64,000 nucleotides of DNA from Sapria himalayana (lineage: Eukaryota > Streptophyta > Magnoliopsida > Malpighiales > Rafflesiaceae): contig JAREIK010000385.1 in NCBI GenBank assembly GCA_029783825.1, forward strand, positions 1,668,501-1,732,500. Reading direction: 5' to 3'. Below, piece by piece: positions 56,467 through 64,000 of the stretch. The first letter of the stretch is position 1. Each line of letters starts with the position of its first letter. The position numbers were made by a program, and so were the translations under genes. Below the pieces are notes generated by a model that was given only the letters and a program-made list of their open reading frames with translations, made no database searches and was not told the DNA's origin.

Positions 56467-59400
56467 ACATGTGCTACTTGGAGAATCTATCCATCTCGGG
56501 GCAGTAGAATAGAAGATTGTTCCTTCGCGATCAAGCTGAAGTACCCACCTAAAAAGGATGTGCATTACAATGTAATACTTCTCCATGGATACACACACAC
56601 ACACACACACACATGTATGTATGTATGTATACATATATATATTTATACACCTACATATATATATTTATACATGTATGTATGTATGTACGTATATATAGAT
56701 GATACACATGTATTTATACATATGTATGTATATATAGATGACACCCATATATGTAAGTATATACATGTGTGTGTGTGTAGGTGTGTGCGAGTGTTTGTGT
56801 ATATACATGTTTGTGGTATCATCGCTTCATACATATATATATTTATACATGTAAGTATGTATGTACGTATATATAGATGAAACACAAGTATTTATACATG
56901 TGTATGTATATATAGATGATATTTATCCATACATGTATGCATGTATATATAGATGACACACATATATGTATGTATATACATGTGTGTGTGTGTGTGTGTG
57001 TAGGTGTGTCTATGTACCATGATACCACAGCATGAACTCTTCCATCAGCAATAGAATTGATGAGGATCTCTGTTTGGCGGGAGCTTTGAGGGCGTCTCCA
57101 GAAATCAAATTTGAAGACCATAAAAGGCTCGGACAACTAGATAAACCCTAAATGATTAAAATTAAGGGAATTTACTTTTTTTTTTTATTTTTTTAATTAT
57201 CAGGGTGGTATCCCTGGGCTCAAATAAACCCAGGGAAATTCTCCCGTACCCTAAGAGTGAGAGGCATGCTTGAAGAAGAAGGAAAAAAAAAAAAAAAAGA
57301 ATCGGGAGAACTTGTTAGTGCTTGGTATCATTACCAGCTTTAAATCTCGGGAGATTGCATCACAGTGCAAGGGGTGTTGCCGTGCTCTGACGTGTAAGAT
57401 GGCCTCGAGGCCAGTCGGAGCAAGATGAATGCCATCTGGTGCCATTGCTTCGTTATTGTATAAATCATGCATCTTCCAAAGGAATGTGCTCTCCACCAAC
57501 TAAGAAATGGCACAAATCAAACCACCTACATATATATGAATTTTAATTCTCCAAGTAACGATGTCTAATTATTACATGTGATTACACAAGCACTAGCGCA
57601 TCAAATCTCACAAATCATCCCTTCATGCGAGGATAGATAGTAGGCCTCATGTTCGAGGATAGGTGAACATAGCCTTTCTAACTTTCAAAAGCAAAACTTT
57701 AGAGATATTAATCTATGTCAAGCTTGCAGCTAAAGCAGGAGCCTTGTACGCTGGGTACGATCCTCATCCACTATAGATAACTATTATTATGTGCGATTAC
57801 CCAAACATTAACCCATCGGATCTCATAAAAATTTTAAATTCAAATGTGTTTGTGCAAGAATAATATTATGATTATTAATCACCTAAAAAATATTTGTGCT
57901 GCATCTGCATGCATGCATTAGAAGGCACGCATTGACGCGATGGCATGCATCTCCATGATAAGATGGTAGGTCTCAGGTTTGAGGCACGTTAGCCATGACC
58001 TTTCTAACTTTCAAAGACAATTTTTGAGGTATTAGCCACTGTGGAGCTTTGCACTGAAGCAGGAGTCTTGGGCACTGGGTACGATCCTCCTCCAATAATA
58101 CCTAATCATTGTTATCAAAATCGTATGATTCAAGATTCGATTTATGATTTAGGAGATTATAAATCCGATTCTTTAAAAAAAATCAAAAATATTCATGAAT
58201 CAAAGACTGAATTGCTGAAATTACAAATCGATTCATATAAATTGATTTAATACTGATTCTCAAGAGACCAAGATGCTCAAAAAGCCAAAAATAAAAATTA
58301 AAAAACAAAAAAAAAAATATCAACATTAGAAATTAATTAACGTGAAAAAAAAAATTTAAAATTTTTGGTATTACGAATTTAACGTGAAAAAATAATAAAA
58401 TATCAAAAAAAATACCAACTGTTGAAAATATGAATTAATTAACATTAAAAAAATCACAAAAAATTCAGTACATAATTTGATTCAATTTTCGATTTACTAA
58501 TAAAGTATTCTGAATTTGAATTTTGATTTAGCAACTATATACCTAACTATTAAGTGTGTTTACACATACATTAACATATAGAAGCTCATAAAAATTTTAA
58601 ATTCAAATACATTTTGGCAAGAACAGTACTGCGATGATTGATCACATAAAAAAGTCTTCGTGTTACATGCATATGTTGGAGATCATACATTGTCATGATA
58701 ATAGGTATCAAGTTTGAGACACATTAAACATTGCCTTTCTGACTTTCGAATGTAGCATTTTATAGAAATTAGCCTCTGTCAAGCTTTGTGCTGAAGCATG
58801 AGCCTTGTGCACATGGCACAACCTCCTCTTTTAATATATAACTGCTAATTGTTGACGATTTTTCTAATCTTTTTCATGCGTCAAGACACGTAGATCCACG
58901 AACAATTTTTTTTATCTCAAAGAAGGAACACCTGACCGTAAGTTGTGGCGGAATATGGCACAGTCAACGGATTCTCGACCAATAGCTTGTCGTGTGCATG
59001 CTGAAGAGATGGTATGAGACCTTCTCCGAGCAACTCGGAGTCAAGTATCTCGGTAACCTGCATAGAAATCAAGTCCTCGTTAATTGATTCACGAAATGAG
59101 TGTCTCGAGCTATCGAAGCACGAAAAAACGAGTCGAGATGATGATGCTCACCTAGAGGTGTCAACTGGGCCGGGCCGGGCCGAGCAGGCCCGGCACGAGG
59201 CATGGCATGGTTCAGCCGTGCCGGGGCCAGCCTGGAATGGAAAAATTCCATGCCCGGGTTAGGCACGAGCCGTTCCGTGCCTGGCCCGTGCCGGGTGTCC
59301 CGTGAGCCCAACCCCACGATGGCCCCTCCCGCAAAAAAGACCGCGGGTAGGGTCTGATTCGACCCGACCCATGGTCCCCCCGAATTCCGACCCGTACGGA

Positions 59401-62361
59401 CATGCAAGCCCGAGCGGGCCATGCAAGGCACGGCACGGGCCGCCATGCCTACGGGCCGTGCAGGGCCAGGCACAGCACGGCAGCACGCTTGTGCTCAAAA
59501 AATTTGGGCCGGCCCGGCCCATTTGCCACCTCTATGCTCACCAAGACTTCGGCACGGGAAGAAATGTCGTCTATGCCGAGTTCGAGTTCGTCAGAGCGCT
59601 TGCTGATGACCTTTATCTTATTTCTCATGCCATTGACGTGCAGAACTTTGTGCATCAAGTTCGCCATTGGAAGGTATGATTCACAAGCAGTCACCATTGC
59701 CCTTGCCGCGGGAAATGACGGTGACAGCGATTTTTCACATGGCATTGCTCGCGCCGCCATCATCGACAGTAGCCCTGTTCCGGCGCTGCGACATAATATT
59801 TCATTTTTATTCAAAAGAAAACAAAGAGCAATTATTTGGATCGAGCGACCTCCAGGAAAAAAGCCGTGCGTCCTCCAAAAACAAGCCAATTTTCCTTTTG
59901 TTGTGATACAAGCTAATACAATATAAAAACATAATTCAATAAGCCAAGAAATACATGCATACATACATACACACACATATATGTATGTATGTATGCATGC
60001 ATGTATATATAAATTAGAGCAACAATAAAATATATAATAATCACATCATACAAGGCCAAAATCAAAAGGACAAAACTGTATCAAATACAGGCACCAAATA
60101 CATCATTAACAACAACTCGCTTGGCCTTCAAAAAAGACAAAGAGAGACAAAGCAAGAGAAAGCGAGCAAGAGAGTGTGTGAGCAAGAGAGAGAAATCAGG
60201 AGAGAGACCAAGAGGGAGGGTGGAAGAGAGAGAAAGGAGAGTGTGTGTGTGTGTGTGAGTGAGAGTGAGAGCAGTAGAGAGAGTGTGTGTGTGCGTGTGA
60301 GTGAGTGAGTGAGTGAGAGCAGTAGAGAGAGGGAGAGAGTGTGTGTGCGTGTGAGTGAGTGAGTGAGAGCAGTAGAGAGAGAGAGAGAGTGTGTGTGTGT
60401 GTGTGTCAAATTGAGAGAGGAGGGGAGCGCGCAAGAGAGAGAAAGAGGAGCAAGTGACAGGAGCAAGAGAGAGAACACAGCAAGTGACAGGAGCAAGAGA
60501 GAGAACACAGCAAGTGACAGGAGCAAGAGAGAGAACACAGCAAGTGACAGGAGCAAGAGAGAGAGAGAGACAGAGCGCGCAGCAAGTGACAGGAGCGAGA
60601 GAGAGAGAGAGCGCAGCAAGTGACAAGAGCAAGAGAGAGAGAGAGCAGGAGAGAGAAAGAGAGCAGGAGAGAGAGCGAGAGCAAGAGAGAGAGCGAGAGA
60701 AGGAGAGAGAGAGAGAGAGCAGGAGAGAGAGCGAGAGCAAGAGAGAGGGAGAGGGAGAGGGAGGGAGAGAGAGGGAGGGCACAAGAGAAAGGGAGAGGGA
60801 GGGAGAGAGAGGGAGGGCACAAGAGAGAGGGAGGAGCAAGGGAGAGAGGAGCAAGGGAGAGAGGAGCAAGAGAGATAGAAGCAGGAGAGAGGAAGAGAGC
60901 ACGCACGAGAGAGAGAGGGAGGGAGAGAGAGGGGTGAGAGAGAGCAGGAGAGAGAGAGAGAGGGGTGAGAGAGAGAGAGAGCAGGAGAGAGAGAGAGAAG
61001 GGGAGAGAGAGTGTGCAGGAGAGAGAGAGTGTGTGCAGGAGGGGGAGAGAGAGTGTGTGCAGGAGGGAGAGAGAGAGAGAGAGAGAGCAGGAGAGAGAGA
61101 AAGAGCAGGAGAGAGAGAGAGAAGGGGGAGAGAGAACATGAGAGGGAGAGGGAGGGAGAGAGAGAGCGAGCAAGAGAGAGAGAGAGGTATTTTGGTCATT
61201 TATGATTATATAGATATTAGTGAAAATATGTATATTATCAATATTACGGCACATGATCTAGTCTCAATAATTTTTATTATTGCTGTGAAACAAGTTTACC
61301 TAGGCTCGACTCTGCATGAGAAATCATGGGGCATCTCAGATAATTTCTCTGAATAGAAATTATAAATTAGCGCTGAGAAATAATTCTACCACATCAAAGA
61401 TTTTGACTTTTTGTTCGATAAATCAAAAAATTTGTTCATATTTTTACATGTGCACCAAATCGGGCATAGGTTAATTAGTAACAATCTCAAATAGACTCGA
61501 CTCTGAAAGATGAAATGTAAGTTACGACCTCTTACTGTATTTTATAATAATGTCCCTTAAAACTGTGTTTGGTGTGGCGGATAGTATTTGTAAATATGTC
61601 TACCGATTACTTCGCCCACCAACTAGGTTCCAATATTAATTGTAAATATGTCTTCGGAAAATAAGATAGCCGTAATAAACATGCAAAACCCTATCATAAA
61701 TCTCATCTCGATGCATGTTAGCGCGCAACTCGATACTGAATATCAACCAACTACAAGCGATTGTGATCACAAAAGTGATCTCGAGTCTCGGATTCTTCTT
61801 AGCATACTTATTATAAGGCTTACCTAGAGGTGTCAAATGGGTAGTGTCGGGTCGGCCCGACCCATTTTTTTTAGGCCCGACCGCGCTTTCGTGCCGGGCC
61901 AGGCACGGTTAATGTACCGTGTCGTGCCTGGCCCAGCATGGTTTTGTGGAGTTCAGCCCGGCATGAGCCCGCAGACACGATCCGTTGAATTCGGCCCGAT
62001 CGGCCCGAACCCTAAATTAAAAAAAAATTACGATTTCAATACGTGCCATCACGGCAAACTCCTAATTTAAAAAAAAAAATAGGATTTGAGCGCACCCAAA
62101 ATCCTAATTTAAAAAAAAATTAGGGATTTGGCGCCTCCGTTACCCTAAAGGAAGAATAAAAAAAATAAGATCAATAATAAAAATAATAAGAATAAAAAGA
62201 ATAATAAGAATAACAAGAATAAAAAGAATAATAAGAATAACAAGAATAACAAGAATAATAAGAATAAAAACTAATTTTTTAAAAAAAATTAGTTTCAGCA
62301 TGGTACTGTACCAGCCCAGGCACAAGGCACGGTACTGACCCTGGATTATGGTCAGATATAA

Positions 62362-62404
<43 letters not shown>

Positions 62405-63234
62405 TCATGCATTAATGTGATAGAAAACGCAAACCTCCAAGGACGATAAGTATCAAGTTTCAGACATAATTCAGATATTCAGATGATCACCGGTTGAACC
62501 TCATGCATTCGTCCAACCCAACCCAACCGAACCCATGGTCATCTGTTTGAAAAAAATGCACTTGAACCTCATGCACCGACCTCAAGTAAGGATGAACCCT
62601 TGTGCGTCTTTTTAAAAAAAAAATCAGCACGCGAAATCACATGGTGAACGTGCTAAGGGTTTTTTACCGACCAAAGAGCATGACCCAGACACAGCCCAGG
62701 CACAATTTGTTGTTAGGGCTAAGTTTGGCACAGAAGGGCCAGTTTGGGAGTCAAGAACTAACGAGATGTCATCTACAACATCGCTAAAGCACCTACCAAG
62801 ACCAGTGACCCTGATTGTGTCGGTATTATAGCACTAGCCACTGCCATTGATGTGTGGCCGCGCTCGAGATCTCATGGCCGCATAAAGTCACAGAAATGAA
62901 ATCCAACTCCTCGCCCCCTCGGATAGCACGTGATAATCCCAAACACGCCGAGATCAGACGACTGTTTCAGTTAAGAAGAAGCCGGGTTGAAGACATACCC
63001 GACGTCGAGAACATGAGAAGGTTTTGTGATGGCCTTGTCTATAGCATTCCGGAACGCTGCGTTTCTTTCCGAATCGTTGAGCATATCCAGGTACGACGTC
63101 GTGCTCAGGAGAGCATTGTGCGAGTTCTCAAGATCGCCTTCCCCATTTTCCTCCTCGATGACGATCCATTCCGATTTGCCGGCACCTGAGTCGCGCTTCA
63201 GCTGGAAAATGCGCCGGGTTGAGTCTCGCTTCAT
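54690..63234 (-). CDS. PRMT7: Protein arginine methyltransferase 7 (PRMT7-type), complete, 14 exons
   Basis: SAM-dependent arginine methyltransferase with two tandem PRMT modules. Exons, 5' to 3' on the minus strand: 63234-62999, 59785-59542, 59057-58932, 57499-57335, 57136-57018, 56548-56469, 56375-56110, 56023-55790, 55704-55631, 55523-55430, 55364-55233, 55145-55071, 55004-54908, 54832-54690. All are GT-AG with consistent phases, totalling 694 aa, the usual PRMT7 size. Landmarks: YLDMLND; SAM motif I VLDVGAGTG (residues 75-83, split by intron 1); double-E loop VTEILDSELLGEG (E163, E172); LVESTFLWKMHDLYNNEAM; FKFDFWRRP; DHWKQCVWFIPGEGIPVSKG; second module VADDSVFLPVLLA, DLFIAEPFYYGCDARLPW, EGFDHSVANATLG, LPFFLWQCGE, MEFDFTKPI, CHGFAIWIDWVMD, NWKQGVRLL. 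The start ATG (63232-63234) is the only in-frame one near. A hAT element sits exactly at the exon 2 donor. Confidence 0.94.
56431..57003. repeat. CA/TG/ATGT microsatellite clusters in PRMT7 introns
   Basis: (AC)n directly follows the donor of exon 6 (56430-56464). Intron 5 (56549-57017) is almost entirely ACAC, ATGT and TATA repeats with repeated 'tatatatagatga' blocks. Frames through it are artefacts. Confidence 0.88.
57560..58860 (-). repeat. Three SINE-like copies in PRMT7 intron 3
   Basis: Units at about 57590-57780, 57900-58105 and 58650-58835 share 'gcctttctaactttcaaa', 'aagcaggagccttg' and 'gctgggtacgatcctc' words. Two also share the upstream stretch 'cataaaaattttaaattcaa'. All three read in the plus orientation, opposite to the gene. 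The sequence between units 2 and 3 is AT-rich. Confidence 0.6.
59153..59534. mobile_element. Non-autonomous hAT element (382 bp) at the PRMT7 exon 2 splice donor
   Basis: Ends tagaggtgtcaactggg and catttgccacctcta, flanked by a perfect 8-bp duplication tgctcacc at 59145-59152 and 59535-59542. On the gene strand the duplicated sequence is G|GTGAGCA: the last exon base plus the donor. It has the family's internal hairpin at about 59337-59374. The copy of the donor next to the exon is intact. Confidence 0.93.
59945..60010. repeat. ATAC/ATGC microsatellite
   Basis: Repeats of ATAC, AC, ATGT and ATGC in PRMT7 intron 1, forming a near-palindromic block. Confidence 0.75.
60127..61190. repeat. 1.06-kb purine (GA) tract in PRMT7 intron 1
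   Basis: Almost uninterrupted purine on the plus strand (pyrimidine on the gene's sense strand), built of GAGAGAGCAGGA-type units. It has GTGTGT interruptions at the left end. Three identical tandem 30-bp units (core caagtgacaggagcaagaga) lie at 60451-60540, with degenerate copies to about 60635. The long Ser-Leu or Arg-Glu frames on either strand are artefacts. Confidence 0.92.
61191..61824. other. PRMT7 intron 1 sequence, no feature seen
   Basis: Ordinary AT-rich intronic DNA between the purine tract and a hAT fragment. No exon, RNA gene or repeat recognised. Confidence 0.5.
61825..62345. mobile_element. hAT-family element lacking a clear right end, 'TTAGGGTTT' subtype
   Basis: Begins tagaggtgtcaaatggg. 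The interior has repeated 'cctaatttaaaaaaaaa' and 'attaggg' words and then an AAT/AAG microsatellite (62155-62270). It ends in family-type 'ccaggcacaaggcacggtac' without the gacacctcta end. A (TA)n run follows at 62369-62399. PRMT7 intron 1. Confidence 0.65.
62400..62998. other. PRMT7 intron 1 sequence adjacent to exon 1
   Basis: Contains mixed-GC sequence with 'cccaacccaaccgaaccc' words (62516-62535) that could belong to another decayed GC-biased element. No exon or clear repeat boundaries. Confidence 0.4.
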
Positions 63235-63782
63235 GACTCGAGACTCATTTGCAGACGCCAGAGTGCCGCTGCAATTTTTCCGATTTGCTTTTTGGAGATG
63301 GAGGCAACGAGAGACGAGTGTGTTCCAGACCTAATTTGATTGTTCCTAATTTGATTGTTCCTAATTCACGGGTACCCTAATTTGTGTCTGTATCTCTAGT
63401 TAAGTCTAGTCTTAGTCGGGATCCCCAAAAGAAACCTACGGCCCGAGGCCCACATTTGATCCTACCCGGCCCAAGCATGGCAGATGTTATGGCCGTGCCG
63501 TGACAGGCCCGGCACGAAATCACGGTCGGGGCCTGAAAAAAACGGGACAGGCCGGACAGGCACGTACAGTTTTACACCTCTAATTGGCCCTGGCCGAAAC
63601 TGAGATTTTATGGGACGAGCAATCGGATCTCGGAACTCGTAAATTTTACCGAGCAGTCTAACGAGCAAGGACGGGATGCGACGAGCAGTTACCGTCCAGA
63701 GATTTCGAATTCCGAACTGACGCCTGATTTTGAAGGAAGACACTGAGTCGATTAGTGGGGGGCAGGACTCAAAAATTCTAAC
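63235..63782. promoter_or_regulatory. Shared upstream region of the divergent pair PRMT7 / unidentified gene
   Basis: The two start codons face away from each other across 548 bp, so both promoters and 5' UTRs must lie here or extend into it. The interval contains a tandem 'cctaatttgattgttc' near 63332-63366 and the truncated hAT relic at about 63460-63582. No TATA box was chosen with confidence. Confidence 0.5.
63460..63582. mobile_element. hAT-family right-end relic in the divergent promoter
   Basis: Family-type words (GCCGTGCCGTGACAGGCC) run into the right end 'gttttacacctcta' at 63582. No left end or target duplication is visible. Confidence 0.6.
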
Positions 63783-64000
63783 ATGGCAAGAGAGCACTCA
63801 TTAGATCCAGACACGGAGTCCAGAGAAACTGGAAGCTCGGATGAATCAACTTCGCCGGAGGAAGATGATGGTGAAAAACCAGAAAGCTGGAGGAGTAAAG
63901 TGGAGGGTGAGGGAATATCAGAATACGAGAGACTGAGGCTAAACAGAATCGCAGATAACAGAGCCAGAATGGAAGCTCTAGGTCTCAAGAAAATGGCTTA
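63783..64000 (+). CDS. 5' end of an unidentified acidic-N-terminus protein gene, partial
   Basis: From ATG 63783, the first after an in-frame TAG at 63754-63756, the frame stays open for 72 codons to the window edge. Protein: MAREHSLDPDTESRETGSSD, an acidic Ser/Glu-rich stretch, then ISEYERLRLNRIADNRARME and ALGLKKMA. The acidic, disordered start followed by a basic amphipathic EYERLRLNRI..N...ME.LGL motif looks like real coding sequence. Similar motifs precede DNA-binding or WD-repeat domains in some plant nuclear proteins. I do not recognise the family and assign no function. GC is higher than in neighbouring intergenic DNA. No stop is seen because the gene continues beyond the window. Confidence 0.65.
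   Translation, partial: MAREHSLDPDTESRETGSSDESTSPEEDDGEKPESWRSKVEGEGISEYERLRLNRIADNRARMEALGLKKMA

Noticed and set aside
60451..60540. CRISPR-like array
   Set aside because: Three 30-bp units are contiguous with no spacers, inside a plant intron.
60081..61254. Long open frames (up to 372 aa) of Ser-Leu or Arg-Glu composition
   Set aside because: They translate a simple purine/pyrimidine tract inside PRMT7 intron 1; every frame is open because the repeat lacks stops.

Overview
The window is nuclear DNA of a seed plant, probably an angiosperm, with an AT-rich, transposon-loaded genome. The evidence is spliced plant genes with GT-AG introns from under 100 bp to about 10 kb, copia LTR retrotransposons, SINE-like repeats and hAT-type elements. 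The species cannot be named from this sequence. Exons were found by reading conserved protein families across splice sites; most long open frames here are artefacts of GC-rich transposons or microsatellites.

Layout: (1) 1-7347 holds no exon I can recognise, only decayed transposons. (2) 7348-29084 (+) is the C-terminal half of an exportin-7 gene: 14 exons, 523 codons plus stop. Its introns contain many hAT elements and, in the last intron, a copia element that appears to have captured an F-box gene fragment. (3) 29.1-37.3 kb is intergenic: SINE-like sequence, microsatellites, a decayed copia with both LTRs, and an AT-rich MITE-like repeat next to the following gene. (4) 37289-50791 (+) is a complete NCA1-type RING/TPR catalase-chaperone gene (7 exons, 341 aa) with a 9.96-kb first intron full of transposons. 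(5) 52823-54352 (+) is a compact Josephin-domain deubiquitinase gene (2 coding exons, 184 aa). (6) 54690-63234 (-) is a complete PRMT7-type protein arginine methyltransferase gene (14 exons, 694 aa), convergent with the Josephin gene. (7) 63783-64000 (+) is the start of an unidentified gene that diverges from PRMT7 and runs off the window.

The genes look like unrelated housekeeping or stress functions (nuclear export, catalase folding, deubiquitination, arginine methylation) with no operon-like logic. The dominant feature is one family of GC-rich, palindromic, non-autonomous hAT elements with ends TAGAGGTGTCAA...TTGACACCTCTA. I recognise about 18 copies or relics. Six have perfect 8-bp target duplications, and one longer copy keeps a decayed hAT transposase dimerisation domain. 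One copy inserted exactly at a PRMT7 splice donor and duplicated it. The copia in the last exportin intron carries a captured-exon candidate, a 32-nt fold-back repeat at the capture junction and a 165-bp flanking duplication.
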